From positions 1-60,115 of the forward strand of contig NZ_BDCA01000035.1 in the NCBI RefSeq assembly GCF_001613265.1: a stretch of DNA of 60,115 nt. The letters run 5' to 3'. The DNA is from Nocardia vermiculata NBRC 100427 (GTDB lineage: Bacteria; Actinomycetota; Actinomycetes; Mycobacteriales; Mycobacteriaceae). A program made the translations under genes and the position numbers. Each line of letters starts with the position of its first letter. The stretch's first letter is position 1. Positions 19,613-28,974 of the stretch are shown one piece after another. The notes under the pieces were generated by a model, which saw only the letters and a program-made list of their open reading frames with translations, made no database searches and was not told where the DNA came from.

Positions 19613-20875
19613 ATGTCCGCCGATACTTCCCGGCACCCGTACCACGACCTGAACATCTCCGACAGCGCGTTCTGGGACAAGGATTTCCGCACCCGCGAGG
19701 ACACCTTCGCCGCACTGCGCGCGGAACCGGGACTGAGCTGGCACCCACCGGTCGAATCCATGTTCCCGCACGAGGAACCCGGATACTGGGCAGTCACCCG
19801 GCACACCGACATCCAGTACGTCAGCCGCCACCACGAGCTCTTCTGCTCCGGCATGGGGATCAGCATGGATCCGATGCCGGCCGAGATCCAGCGCGCTATC
19901 TCGTTCTTCCTCACCATGGATCCCCCGGAGCACACCCGCTACCGCAAGTTGATCAGCATGGCGTTCACCCCGAAGCAGGTGCGCCGGATCGAATCACAGA
20001 TCCGCACGAACGCGGCCGAGATCGTGGACGAACTGCTCGCGGATCTGCATGCCCACGGCACGGTCGATTTCGCCGCGACGTACGCCAAGAAGCTCCCGAT
20101 GCGCACGATCTCCGACATGATCGGCATCGATCCCGCCGACCGCGACGCGGTGGCCTACGCGGCCGAAAGCTTGTTCAGCACGAGCGACGAGGAATACACC
20201 GACCTGGCCGGACGTGCCGAACATATGATGGCTCAGCTGGCGGTACTGACCGGCGCCGGAACCGACCTGGCCCGCCTGCGCCGCGAAGAGCCCCGCGAGG
20301 ACCTGATGAGCGGCATCGTCGCTGCCGAGGTCGACGGTCATCGCCTCACCGACGACGAACTCGGCGCCTTCACGGTGCTGCTCGGGTCCGCCGGCAACGA
20401 CACCACCAAGCAGGCGAGTTCACATGCGCTGGCGGCGCTGGCGGCCGACCCGGCCCAACGGGCATGGCTGCTCGCCGACTTCGACGACCGCATCGACTCG
20501 GCGGTGGAGGAATTCGTCCGCTGGTCCACCCCGGTCGTCCACTTCGCGCGGCACGCCACCGTCGATACCGAACTTGCCGGCACGCCGGTCGCCGCGGGTG
20601 AGAAGGTGGTCCTGTTCTACTGTTCGGCCAATCGGGACGGCAGGGTTTTCGACCGTCCGAACGAGTTCGACATCACCCGCTCCCCCAACCCGCATCTGGG
20701 GTTCGGCGGACCCGGCCCGCATTTCTGCCTGGGTCGCCAGCTGGCCAAGATGGAATTGCGGCACCTGTTCCGCGAACTACTCACCCGGCTACCCGAATTC
20801 ACCGTCGGGGAGCCGGAATACGTACACAGCGATTTCGTGCACGGGATCAAGCGGATGCCACTGAGTGTGCGCTGA
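19613..20875 (+). CDS. Cytochrome P450
   Basis: 420 aa from the ATG at 19613 (GGAGG upstream). Motifs: MDPPEHTRYRK, I-helix LLGSAGNDTTKQ with the acid-Thr pair, K-helix EEFVRW, and the heme loop FGGPGPHFCLGRQLA with the thiolate Cys. The pattern resembles the mycobacterial CYP124/125/142 group, which hydroxylates sterol and branched lipid side chains; subfamily is not certain. No ferredoxin or reductase is adjacent. The nearest in the window is the NuoF-like/ferredoxin pair at 42.7-44.2 kb. A convergent TetR gene lies 12 bp downstream. Confidence 0.95.
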   Translation: MSADTSRHPYHDLNISDSAFWDKDFRTREDTFAALRAEPGLSWHPPVESMFPHEEPGYWAVTRHTDIQYVSRHHELFCSGMGISMDPMPAEIQRAISFFLTMDPPEHTRYRKLISMAFTPKQVRRIESQIRTNAAEIVDELLADLHAHGTVDFAATYAKKLPMRTISDMIGIDPADRDAVAYAAESLFSTSDEEYTDLAGRAEHMMAQLAVLTGAGTDLARLRREEPREDLMSGIVAAEVDGHRLTDDELGAFTVLLGSAGNDTTKQASSHALAALAADPAQRAWLLADFDDRIDSAVEEFVRWSTPVVHFARHATVDTELAGTPVAAGEKVVLFYCSANRDGRVFDRPNEFDITRSPNPHLGFGGPGPHFCLGRQLAKMELRHLFRELLTRLPEFTVGEPEYVHSDFVHGIKRMPLSVR

Positions 20876-20887
20876 CTCGCGGTACAG

Positions 20888-21457
20888 CTAGCTGCCGCCC
20901 GGCGTCCGCAGGCCGTTGAGGAACATGTTCCAGCCGCGTCGTGCGACGGCCCGGCGCTCGGACAGTCCGACCTTGATCAGGATCGCGGCCAGCATCGCCA
21001 GCGCCATGACGACGTCGTCGGAGCCGACGTCGTCACGAAACGCGCCGCGAGTGCGTGGATCGTCGAGCTTCTCACCGATCAGATCGACCAGCCTGCGCGA
21101 GACCGCGAACAGCCGCGGATCGTCGAAGCCGGTCGGGTCGATGGTCGCGATGAAGCCCGCGGAGTACGCGATCTGATCGACGATGAAATCGAGCAGGTCC
21201 TCGGCGGTGGTTCCGGACCGGCCCGCCACCTCCTCGATCTCGACGATGTTGTCGTCGAAGACCGCCAGGATGAGCGATTCGCGATTGGGGAAATGCCGGT
21301 ACAACACCCCGGGGCCTACCTCGGCGGCCCGGGCGATCGCGTTGAGCGGCGCGTCGAAACCGCTTTCGGCGAAGACCTCTCGCGCCGCGCGAACCAGGGC
21401 CTTGCGGTTCGCCGCGGCGGCTTTCGGCCCACGATTGGCCCGGGGTGAGGCGGTCAT
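20888..21457 (-). CDS. TetR/AcrR-family regulator
   Basis: 189 aa from the ATG at 21457. The helix-turn-helix is in NRKALVRAAREVFAESGFDA through GPGVLYRHFPNRESLI (about residues 17-62), with a helical ligand domain after it. It is divergent from the cholesterol-oxidase-like gene across 288 bp that contain the perfect dyad AACCGGA-N8-TCCGGTT, making that gene the probable target. It also converges with the P450. Confidence 0.9.
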   Translation of the reverse strand: MTASPRANRGPKAAAANRKALVRAAREVFAESGFDAPLNAIARAAEVGPGVLYRHFPNRESLILAVFDDNIVEIEEVAGRSGTTAEDLLDFIVDQIAYSAGFIATIDPTGFDDPRLFAVSRRLVDLIGEKLDDPRTRGAFRDDVGSDDVVMALAMLAAILIKVGLSERRAVARRGWNMFLNGLRTPGGS

Positions 21458-21627
21458 CGCATTGACGTTACCGCACCGCCGTACCACTGCCGGCGGCGCC
21501 GTGCCCGGCAGCGGGAGCCACCGGTGTGGTTCGGCGCGAGCGGATTTCACGGTTTCCCGAACCAAGCCGCGACGTAGAACCTGTTGCAGTTGACGGGACG
21601 GGCGGCGTCGTACACACTCCCTGGTGC

Positions 21628-21649
21628 AACCGGATCCTACTGTCCGGTT
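21628..21649. promoter_or_regulatory. Dyad AACCGGA-N8-TCCGGTT upstream of the GMC oxidase
   Basis: Perfect 7-bp arms, 97 bp upstream of the GMC start, in the divergent region shared with the TetR gene. A plausible operator of that TetR protein. Confidence 0.5.
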
Positions 21650-21745
21650 AACCATCGGCCGCGACGATCCCCCGCACTCCGAATCCGAGCCCGGGACGAA
21701 CCGATCGATCGATGTTACGTACCTGTAGGTCTTTATGGAGAGTGC

Positions 21746-23344
21746 ATGCCCCCGATGAAGCGACGCTCGTTCCTGCTCGGCGCCACCACCGCCGGAGTGA
21801 CCCTGGCCACCGCGGCCACGGCGAGCGCCCAGCCCTGGATGACCACCGGCCCCCGGAAGGCATCGGTACCGCTGCACAGAGAAGACCACCGGGTAGTGAT
21901 CGTCGGGTCCGGCTTCGGTGGCGGTGTGACCGCGCTGCGCCTCGCCGAGGCGGGAGTCGACGTCCTGGTCCTGGAGCGGGGCATGCGCTGGCCCACCGGC
22001 CCGAACGCGGAAACCTTCCCCCACCCCACGCAACCCGACAAGCGCATGCTCTGGTACCGCTCCGCGCCGCAGGTACTCGGCAAACCCGTTGCGCTCGACC
22101 CGTACACCGGCCTGCTCGAAACCGTCGTGGGCGAGAATATGACCGCGATCTGCGCTGCCGGTGTGGGCGGCGGATCGCTGGTGTATCAGGGCATGACACT
22201 GCAGCCCACCGAAGCGGCGTTCACCACCGTCCTGCCCGCCGAACTGGACTATCCGATGATGGCGCGGGACCACTATCCGCGGGTGGCACAGATGCTGGGC
22301 GCCGAACTCGCCCCCGACGCCTTGATCGACAGCCCCACCTACGCCGCCTCGCGAGCATTCGCTCGCAATGTGCGCGCGGCGGGCTACGACCTGTCGAAGA
22401 TCCCCATGCCGATCGACTGGAGCTTCGCCCTGCGGGAGCTGCGCGGAGAGATGAAGCCGTCCTACATCAACGGCGACTGCGCCCTCGGTGTCAACAACGG
22501 CGGCAAGCATTCGGTCGACGTCACCTATCTGGCCCGCGCGGAGGCGACCGGCCGAGCCACGGTGCGTACCCAGCACGAGGTCACCGATGTGGCGATGACG
22601 CGCGACGGACGCTGGGAGATCAGCGTCGACCGCATCGACACCTCGGGCGTGGTGGTGGAGCAATCGATCCTCACCGCCAATGCGCTGGTACTGGCCGCCG
22701 GCAGTATCAACACCACGAAACTGTTGTTGCGGGCCGGCGCCAAGGGGCATATTCCGGACCTCCCGGACGGCCTGGGCGGCCAGTGGGGCAACAACGGCGA
22801 CCGGATCTTCACCTGGACCAGCGTCGGCGACGACTTCGGTGCGCAACAGGGCGGTCCGGTGATCTTCGGCAGTAAGGAATGGGACGATCCGTCCATCGCC
22901 AACACCGTCATCCAGGCGTCGATACCACCCGCGGGCGCGGATATGCACTCGACGATGCTGGTCGGCTTCGGCATCACCGACGGGCGCGGCCACCTGAGTT
23001 ACGACGCGGCCACCGACGACGCGAAACTGTTCTGGCCCACCGCCGGTGACGCACGGCTACAGGAACGCATCGCCGCCCGCGTGCATGCCATCGCCGGCCC
23101 CGGCAGCACCGTGCTCGACACCAACGCGGCCGTCCCCAGCACCTGGCACCCGCTCGGCGGCGCACCGATGGGTACGGTCTGCGATCTCGAGGGCCGAGTA
23201 CACGACAAACGCGGTCTCTACGTCCTCGACGGTGCCCTCATTCCCGGCAGCACCGCGGCGTGTAATCCGTCGATGACCATCGCCGCCGTCGCCGAACGCG
23301 CACTGGACCGCATCGTCGCCACCGATATCGGCGCGGTCATCTGA
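21746..23344 (+). CDS. Tat-exported GMC oxidoreductase, cholesterol-oxidase type
   Basis: 532 aa; ATG at 21746 with GGAG upstream. A twin-arginine signal (KRRSFLLGATTAGVTLA, residues 5-21) ends near ASAQP. FAD fingerprint VVIVGSGFGGGVTALRLAEAG (about 50-70). GVGGGSLVYQG matches class I cholesterol oxidases. Near the C-terminus are STWHPLGGAPMG and ACNPSMTI with the catalytic His and Asn equivalents. It probably oxidises a 3-hydroxysterol outside the membrane, with isomerisation and H2O2 release. Substrate may differ, since the Cys usual after HPLGG in Streptomyces ChoA is Ala here. Confidence 0.9.
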   Translation: MPPMKRRSFLLGATTAGVTLATAATASAQPWMTTGPRKASVPLHREDHRVVIVGSGFGGGVTALRLAEAGVDVLVLERGMRWPTGPNAETFPHPTQPDKRMLWYRSAPQVLGKPVALDPYTGLLETVVGENMTAICAAGVGGGSLVYQGMTLQPTEAAFTTVLPAELDYPMMARDHYPRVAQMLGAELAPDALIDSPTYAASRAFARNVRAAGYDLSKIPMPIDWSFALRELRGEMKPSYINGDCALGVNNGGKHSVDVTYLARAEATGRATVRTQHEVTDVAMTRDGRWEISVDRIDTSGVVVEQSILTANALVLAAGSINTTKLLLRAGAKGHIPDLPDGLGGQWGNNGDRIFTWTSVGDDFGAQQGGPVIFGSKEWDDPSIANTVIQASIPPAGADMHSTMLVGFGITDGRGHLSYDAATDDAKLFWPTAGDARLQERIAARVHAIAGPGSTVLDTNAAVPSTWHPLGGAPMGTVCDLEGRVHDKRGLYVLDGALIPGSTAACNPSMTIAAVAERALDRIVATDIGAVI

Positions 23345-23367
23345 GCCCACACGAGTTCGGCGAATCT

Positions 23368-23387
23368 TTTTCCCCGACCGGGGAAAA
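23368..23387. promoter_or_regulatory. Dyad TTTTCCCC-GACC-GGGGAAAA
   Basis: Perfect 8-bp arms with a 4-bp spacer, 23 bp after the GMC stop and 125 bp before the next TetR start. It could be the terminator of the oxidase gene or the autoregulatory operator of the TetR gene; the missing U-tract favours the operator slightly. Confidence 0.45.
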
Positions 23388-23512
23388 GGGTTACGCTGAC
23401 AGGCGCGGCGCGGTCGTCCAACGGTGTGCGACCCGCCGTTGCCGCCCGGATCATGCGGGCCGGCACCGGATTTCCGGCTGTGATCGCCGGTGCTGAGCAA
23501 CGAGGACCGACC

Positions 23513-24244
23513 ATGGCGCAACTCGACGGCGTGGCCGAGCCGGGCCGGGGCAGAGGGCGTCCACCCCAGCTCAACCGCGCGCGCATCGTCGCCGCGGCCC
23601 GCACCCTGGAACCGGACCAGCTCACCATGCAGGCGGTCGCCGACGCCCTCGGCGTCCATCGAAAATCGCTGAACTATCACGTCAGCGATCGGCAGGGCCT
23701 ACTCGAACTGGTCGCCTTCGATGCCTTCGACGCCGGATTCCGGAAGGTGGACGTGCCGGAACTCGAAGATTGGCGCGAACTGGTACGACGGTTCGCCGAA
23801 TCCGTGCTCGACACCCTCGTCCGGGTGGGCGCCCTCATTCCCTATGTGCGGTTCGACGGTACCGCCGGGCTGTCCGCGCTGGCAGTGGTGGAACGGATCG
23901 TCGAGGTGCTGGTGGGTGCGGGCCTGCGCCCGGGTGAGGCCGGGCGCACCCTCCAGCTGATCGCATCCGTTGCACACACCGCGGCCCGCGCGATACTCAC
24001 CGCCGACGACGACCCGATCGACCCACAAGCCGTCGAGGTGCGTCGTACCTTGGCCGGAAACGCCGAATTCCCGTTGCTGCGGACGATCGCCGCCGACAGT
24101 GACACCGCCGACCCGGTCCGACTGCAGTTCGCATTCGATATCGGTCTGGTCGTCCAGGGACTGGAACGACGCCTGGAACTGCGCGCCCGGCGGGCGAGGA
24201 CGCCACGCAACACCGGCGGGCAGGATCAGCCGGCCCAGGCCTGA
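23513..24244 (+). CDS. TetR-family regulator
   Basis: 243 aa from the ATG at 23513; an upstream in-frame GTG at 23426 is not supported by a ribosome site. The helix-turn-helix is LTMQAVADALGVHRKSLNYHVSDRQGLLELV (about 38-68). The ligand domain is longer than usual, in the TetR_C style of TetR(D)-like proteins. It converges with and overlaps the neighbouring SDR by 19 bp. A dyad lies upstream. Ligand unknown. Confidence 0.88.
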   Translation: MAQLDGVAEPGRGRGRPPQLNRARIVAAARTLEPDQLTMQAVADALGVHRKSLNYHVSDRQGLLELVAFDAFDAGFRKVDVPELEDWRELVRRFAESVLDTLVRVGALIPYVRFDGTAGLSALAVVERIVEVLVGAGLRPGEAGRTLQLIASVAHTAARAILTADDDPIDPQAVEVRRTLAGNAEFPLLRTIAADSDTADPVRLQFAFDIGLVVQGLERRLELRARRARTPRNTGGQDQPAQA

Positions 24245-25044
24245 CTGCGTGCCGCAGCCACCACACCGCCGTCCACCAGCAGATCGGTGCCGGTGACGAA
24301 GGCGCCCGCCTCCAGGAGGAAAGCTGCGGCCTCGGCGATATCGGCGGGCGTACCGAGGCGCCCGGTTCCCGACATCTCGACCATCGCACGCATTCCCGCA
24401 CCCGATTCACCCGCCAGTTCCTGCTGCCCCATCGCGGTGGAGATCACGCCCGGACTGATCGAGTTCACCCGCGCACCCCGCGCACCCCATGCGCCGGCGG
24501 CAGCCTGGACCCGAATCGCATTGGCACGCTTGGCGACGACATACGCCTGCGCCGGAACCTCGATCTCCCGTACGAACGGCAGCTCACCCAGGTCACCGGC
24601 CGGGGTCAGGGCGAGCTCCTGCTCCTGCTCGGCGGGTAGTGCCGGCGCTAGATGCCCTGCCATACTGGCGATCACGACGCCCGCGCCACCGGGCGCAACC
24701 ACCCGGGCGAACTCCTCGAGAACCAGCGCCACACCGATCAGATCGACCGCGACGATCGCCTCCGCCGAGGCCTGTACCGGCGACAGTCCCGCGGTGTGTA
24801 CCACATGGGTGACCCGTCCGAGTTCCGCTGCGGCGGTGGCGAGTCCGGCTACCGAGGCGACGTCGGAGACATCGACGCCGCGGACCTGGACGGCGTGTCC
24901 CTCCGCGCGCAACCGATCGGCCGCCGTGGACAGCGTCGGTTCATCGAAATCCGCCAGCAGAATGGTGTGACCCGCGCCGACCCGACGGGCGATCGCCTGC
25001 CCCATCCCGCCGACACCGATAACCACCACGACACTCTTGTCCAT
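24226..25044 (-). CDS. Short-chain dehydrogenase/reductase
   Basis: 272 aa from the ATG at 25044 (GAGGAGGAATTG upstream). The cofactor loop is GVGGMGQAIA, a variant of TGxxxGIG; an acidic DFDE after beta-2 suggests NAD(H). The active-site Tyr/Lys is in YVVAKRAN. Its serine region reads VIASMAGHLAP with a large insert rich in Glu (AEQEQELALTPAG). The C-terminus FVTGTDLLVDGGV is classical. It overlaps the TetR gene tail to tail. A GAGAA-N4-TTCTC dyad lies 44 bp upstream. Confidence 0.88.
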   Translation of the reverse strand: MDKSVVVVIGVGGMGQAIARRVGAGHTILLADFDEPTLSTAADRLRAEGHAVQVRGVDVSDVASVAGLATAAAELGRVTHVVHTAGLSPVQASAEAIVAVDLIGVALVLEEFARVVAPGGAGVVIASMAGHLAPALPAEQEQELALTPAGDLGELPFVREIEVPAQAYVVAKRANAIRVQAAAGAWGARGARVNSISPGVISTAMGQQELAGESGAGMRAMVEMSGTGRLGTPADIAEAAAFLLEAGAFVTGTDLLVDGGVVAAARSQAWAG

Positions 25045-25087
25045 CAATTCCTCCTCGACGGGTGCAGAAACGCGATTCATCGAATCC

Positions 25088-25101
25088 GAGAACGCATTCT
25101 C
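25088..25101 (-). promoter_or_regulatory. GAGAACGCATTCTC dyad upstream of the SDR
   Basis: 5-bp arms GAGAA/TTCTC with a 4-bp spacer, against 5 bp in the best copies at 47347 and 51517. A weak candidate member of the same operator family. Confidence 0.3.
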
Positions 25102-25235
25102 CGGAACGAGTCTATGCGGTGCCCGGGTTGCCCATGGGTCTGCGCTGCGTGCGATCCCCGGCCGGCCGAATCGGTGACCGATCGGACGGGCGTGACAGCG
25201 GGTGCGCGATACGCAGCAACTCGCAGCCTGCCCAT

Positions 25236-27185
25236 CTACTCGCGGAATGCGGTCTCGCGCAGTCGATCCAGCAGCGCCGCGGCCGGGCCGAGGGTCACCA
25301 TGCCCGTTCCTGCTCCCAGCAGTTCGGCGCGTGCCGGGGCGAGGGCCCGATACGCCTGCCCAGCGGCATCACGATCGCCGATCCGGTGGGCGGCGATTCC
25401 CAGCAGCGCCCAGCACAATTCGGCGAGATGGTCCGGCGGCGGCGCCGGGGCCGCATGCAACAACACGGCGGCCTGGGCCGGATCGGCCGCCAGCAGCGGT
25501 GCGATGTACGGGGCGTTCGGGCCGAAGTCGGTGGCAGCGAATTCGCTGAGGTCACCGGCGCCGCGCAGGGCCAGGCACACCCGGGTCAGCGGCGCCAGGC
25601 CGTCGGCGACACCGGGCATTCCGCAGCCGGGCAGGGTGGCGAATGCGCGCTCGTAGGCGGCGGCGACGGCGCGGTCGGAGGCGGCGGCGAGAACGGTCCG
25701 CAGGGCTCGGTACCAGGTGGTGAACACACTCACCAGATCGCGTTCGTATCGCTGGGCGAGCCGATCCGCGGTGTCGGCGTGGGTGTCGGCGGCACGAACG
25801 TCTCCCCTCGCCGCCGCGGCCTGCAGAGCGATCAGATGGCCCAGGATCAGATACGTGGACAGGTCGTGGCGACGCGACACCTCGATCAGTTCCGCGCCGA
25901 GGGTGGCCCGCTCCGGCCACCCGCCGACGGAGTGGAACGACTGCAGGAAGCGGGCGTCCAGCGCCAGGACGAGCACCCCCGGATCACCGAGTTCGCGGGC
26001 GATCACCTCGGCCGCACGGGCGGCCTCGGCAGCGGATGCGCCACGGCGGCCGCGGGATTCGATCGCGACGAGGGCGAGCAGCCGGGCCCGCAACGCCGGG
26101 GAGGTGTCGGGTTCGAGGGTGTCGAGTGTGGCCCGCGCGGCGGCGACCACCCGCGCCGAACGCGCCGGATCGTCGAGGCGCGACCAGACTCCCGGAACCT
26201 CCATCCGGGTCAGTGCGGTCGCGGTCAGCTCCGGGTCGTCGAAGGATTCCAGTTCGCCGATCGCACCCGAGCGCCGGTCCTGGGCGGTGATCAGTCCAGC
26301 GGCATCGGTGAGTGCGAGCCCGCGCAGCAGATCGGCCGCGGAGGTGATCCGGCTGCGACGCCCCGCGGTCCCGTACGCGGTGACCGTCGCGCTCCACAGG
26401 CGATCCTCCGCCGCGACGAAATCGCGCTCGGCACCAAGGATTTCACTCTCCAATGCGATCAGCTCGGCGGAGGAGTCCAGGCCCGCGTTCGAGACCAGCC
26501 GCACCCGTGCCCGGCGTAACAGGGCCAGTGCCTCTTCCCGCCGCCCCACCAGGTTCAGGGCCCGCGCCTGCAGCAGCCAAGCCCGTTCGCGGCCCGGATG
26601 TTCGGGCAGATACTCCTCGAGTTCGGCGATCGCAAGTTCCGGTCGTCCGTTGCGGATCTCGGTCTCGGCCAGCGTTTCCACTGCAACGCACCGCAATTCG
26701 GTGAGTTTCGCGATCGCTCCCGTGGCCCAGCCGCGATCGGCGTAGTCGGCATAGGCGGGGCCGCGCCACAGGTCCAGCGCGGTGCGCAGCCTGCCGGCCC
26801 GCTCCGATCCGGCGGCAGTCCGGACGAGATCCTCGAAGTGCCAGGCGTCGACGTGATCCCGGGGCAGGCTAAGCCGGTATCCACTGCCCGCGGTGACGAT
26901 CACCTGCGCCGGCGACCGCGCCGCGCGGCCGGGCTCCAGGGCGCGGCGCAGGGCAGCGACGAAGGTGCGGACCGCCGCAACGGCCCCGGCGGGCGGGTCG
27001 TCCCACAGCTCCTCGACCAGTGTCCGGACCGGCACCGCTGCTCCCCCGGCAGCTACCAGCCGGGCCAGCACCTCGGCGTGCCGAGGCCCACCGAGCGGCT
27101 GCGGCGTATCCGCTGCCGAGCGTGCCAGCACGGGACCCAGCACCCCGATCCACGGCCGGGAGTGCCCGCTGAGCCGGCCACTCAT
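25236..27185 (-). CDS. SARP/AfsR-like regulator without the NB-ARC ATPase
   Basis: 649 aa from the ATG at 27185. An N-terminal OmpR-type winged helix (about 15-105, with VPVRTLVEELWDDPPAGAVAAVRTFVAALRRAL and SGYRLSLP) is followed by a bacterial transcriptional activation domain (about 110-250, with AWHFEDLV and LDLWRGPAYADY). The remaining ~390 residues are Ala-rich helical, TPR-like repeats. The P-loop NTPase of AfsR/GlnR-type members is missing. Such proteins activate secondary or specialised metabolism genes. It is divergent from an alpha/beta hydrolase with a 68-bp gap, its most likely target. Confidence 0.88.
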   Translation of the reverse strand: MSGRLSGHSRPWIGVLGPVLARSAADTPQPLGGPRHAEVLARLVAAGGAAVPVRTLVEELWDDPPAGAVAAVRTFVAALRRALEPGRAARSPAQVIVTAGSGYRLSLPRDHVDAWHFEDLVRTAAGSERAGRLRTALDLWRGPAYADYADRGWATGAIAKLTELRCVAVETLAETEIRNGRPELAIAELEEYLPEHPGRERAWLLQARALNLVGRREEALALLRRARVRLVSNAGLDSSAELIALESEILGAERDFVAAEDRLWSATVTAYGTAGRRSRITSAADLLRGLALTDAAGLITAQDRRSGAIGELESFDDPELTATALTRMEVPGVWSRLDDPARSARVVAAARATLDTLEPDTSPALRARLLALVAIESRGRRGASAAEAARAAEVIARELGDPGVLVLALDARFLQSFHSVGGWPERATLGAELIEVSRRHDLSTYLILGHLIALQAAAARGDVRAADTHADTADRLAQRYERDLVSVFTTWYRALRTVLAAASDRAVAAAYERAFATLPGCGMPGVADGLAPLTRVCLALRGAGDLSEFAATDFGPNAPYIAPLLAADPAQAAVLLHAAPAPPPDHLAELCWALLGIAAHRIGDRDAAGQAYRALAPARAELLGAGTGMVTLGPAAALLDRLRETAFRE

Positions 27186-27253
27186 CGGTTACTCATTCCC
27201 GTCGCCGAATCTGGCAGCACACACCGAACCAGACTAGAGAAGGAGCCACCTCC

Positions 27254-28135
27254 ATGGCAGCACCCGTCGTCCCGGGCTTCGAGTACCGCACTGTCACCGT
27301 CGCCGACGGCGTCGATCTGAATGTCGCGTCCGCCGGGACCGGTTCGCCCGTCGTCCTGCTGCACGGGTTCCCGCAAACCCACCTGATGTGGCGCCACGTC
27401 GCCCCGGAGCTGGCTCGCGAACACACCGTGCTGTGCCCGGACCTGCGCGGCTACGGCGCCAGTACCAAACCCGAGGCCACCCGCGCCGACACCTACGCGA
27501 AGCGGTCGATGGCCGCGGACGTCGTCGCGCTGGCGGAGCATTTCGGCTTCGAGCGTTTCGCGGTCGTCGGCCACGACCGCGGCGCCCTGGTCGCGATCCG
27601 CGCCGGACTCGATCATCCCGACCGGATCAGTCACCTGGGCGTACTCGACGTCCTGCCGACGCCGGACATGTGGGAGGTTCTGCACGGGCACACCGCCGCG
27701 GTCGCCTTCCACCTGTATCTGATGGCGCAGCCGCCCGGTCTGCCCGAGCGGATGATCCGCGCCGCGGCCGACGACTTCTTCGGCCACTTCCTCGACGCCT
27801 GGTGTCTGTGTCCGGAAGCGATCCCCGCCGATATCCGCGCCGAGTATCTGCGCGCCTGCGGGGCGGCGGTCGACTCGATCGTCGCCGACTATCGCGCCTC
27901 GGCCACCGTCGACCTGGAACACGACCGCGCCGATCGCGCCGCCGGTCACCGGCTCACCATGCCGGTGACCGTGGTCCAGCAGGACTGGGGTGCTCAGCTC
28001 GGCTACGACGCGGCCGGGATCTGGCGGACGTGGGCGAACGATCTCGACCATCGCACGCTCGCGCTGGGCCATTTCATGGCCGAGGAGGCGCCCCGGGACG
28101 TCGTCGCGGTGATCGCCGATCTGCTGCGCCGATAA
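27254..28135 (+). CDS. Alpha/beta hydrolase, haloacetate-dehalogenase/epoxide-hydrolase type
   Basis: 293 aa after GAAGGAG. Motifs: oxyanion HGFPQTHLMW, Asp nucleophile in VGHDRGALVA, and a C-terminal catalytic His in LGHFMAEEAP. The Asp rather than Ser nucleophile places it with haloacid dehalogenases and epoxide hydrolases that form an alkyl-enzyme ester. HGFPQTHLMWRHVAPELA closely recalls fluoroacetate dehalogenases. True substrate unknown. The SARP regulator is divergent and an SDR follows 62 bp downstream. Confidence 0.9.
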   Translation: MAAPVVPGFEYRTVTVADGVDLNVASAGTGSPVVLLHGFPQTHLMWRHVAPELAREHTVLCPDLRGYGASTKPEATRADTYAKRSMAADVVALAEHFGFERFAVVGHDRGALVAIRAGLDHPDRISHLGVLDVLPTPDMWEVLHGHTAAVAFHLYLMAQPPGLPERMIRAAADDFFGHFLDAWCLCPEAIPADIRAEYLRACGAAVDSIVADYRASATVDLEHDRADRAAGHRLTMPVTVVQQDWGAQLGYDAAGIWRTWANDLDHRTLALGHFMAEEAPRDVVAVIADLLRR

Positions 28136-28197
28136 CCTCGTCGCACCACCCACCCGACACCGGCCCCCGGCTCGGATCTGACGTATTGTGCCGTCAC

Positions 28198-28962
28198 ATG
28201 ACTGAGGATCTGTTGGGTAAGGGCGCGCTGGTCAGCGGCGCCAGTCGTGGTATCGGTCACGCGGTGGCGGCCGAACTGTTGCGGCGCGGGGCGAGCGTGC
28301 TGATCACCGCCCGCAAACCGGAACCGCTGGCGGCCGCGGCCGAGGAACTGCGCGCGCTCGGGCATCCCGGCAAGGTGCTGGCGGTCGCGGGTAATTCCGG
28401 TGACGAGGCGGCACGGGCCGAGCAGGTCGATACCGCGGTCGCGGAATTCGGATCGCTCGACATCCTGATCAACAACACCGGCATCAATCCGGTGTTCGGC
28501 GCGCTCATGGATGCCGATCTCGACGCGGTGCGCAAGATCTTCGACGTCAACGTCGTCGCCGCGCTGGGCTACGTGCAGCAGGCCTACCGCGCCTGGATGG
28601 GTGAGCACGGCGGCGCGGTGGTCAACCTGGCCAGCGTGGCCGGCATCCGATCGACCGGTGTCATCGCCGCCTACGGTGCGTCCAAGGCCGCCCTGATCCG
28701 GCTCACCGAGGAGCTCGCCTGGCAGCTCGGCCCCGCGATCCGGGTCAATGCGGTCGCCCCCGGCGTGGTCAAGACCAAGTTCGCCGATGCGCTGTACTCC
28801 GACAACGAGGACGCGGCCGCGAAGAAGTATCCGATGAAGCGGCTGGGTACACCCGAGGATGTGGCCGCACTGGTCGGTTTCCTCGTCTCGGACCAGGCCG
28901 CCTGGATCACCGGCGAAGTGGTGCGGGTCGACGGCGGCCTGCTGGCGACCGGCGATCTCTGA
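28198..28962 (+). CDS. Short-chain dehydrogenase/reductase (FabG-like)
   Basis: 254 aa. Complete classical SDR: SGASRGIG cofactor loop, INNTG, active-site Ser in LASVAG and YGASKAA, then TGEVVRVDGG. Asp is absent after beta-2 (ITARKPE), which suggests NADP(H). It acts on a secondary alcohol or ketone. The position behind the Asp-hydrolase suggests it may take the alcohol or diol released there; this is inferred. Confidence 0.92.
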   Translation: MTEDLLGKGALVSGASRGIGHAVAAELLRRGASVLITARKPEPLAAAAEELRALGHPGKVLAVAGNSGDEAARAEQVDTAVAEFGSLDILINNTGINPVFGALMDADLDAVRKIFDVNVVAALGYVQQAYRAWMGEHGGAVVNLASVAGIRSTGVIAAYGASKAALIRLTEELAWQLGPAIRVNAVAPGVVKTKFADALYSDNEDAAAKKYPMKRLGTPEDVAALVGFLVSDQAAWITGEVVRVDGGLLATGDL

Positions 28963-28974
28963 GCTACTCCCGAC

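Noticed and set aside
23368..23387. Rho-independent terminator after the GMC oxidase
   Set aside because: Good dyad but no U-tract, and it may equally be a TetR operator; kept as a regulatory dyad only.
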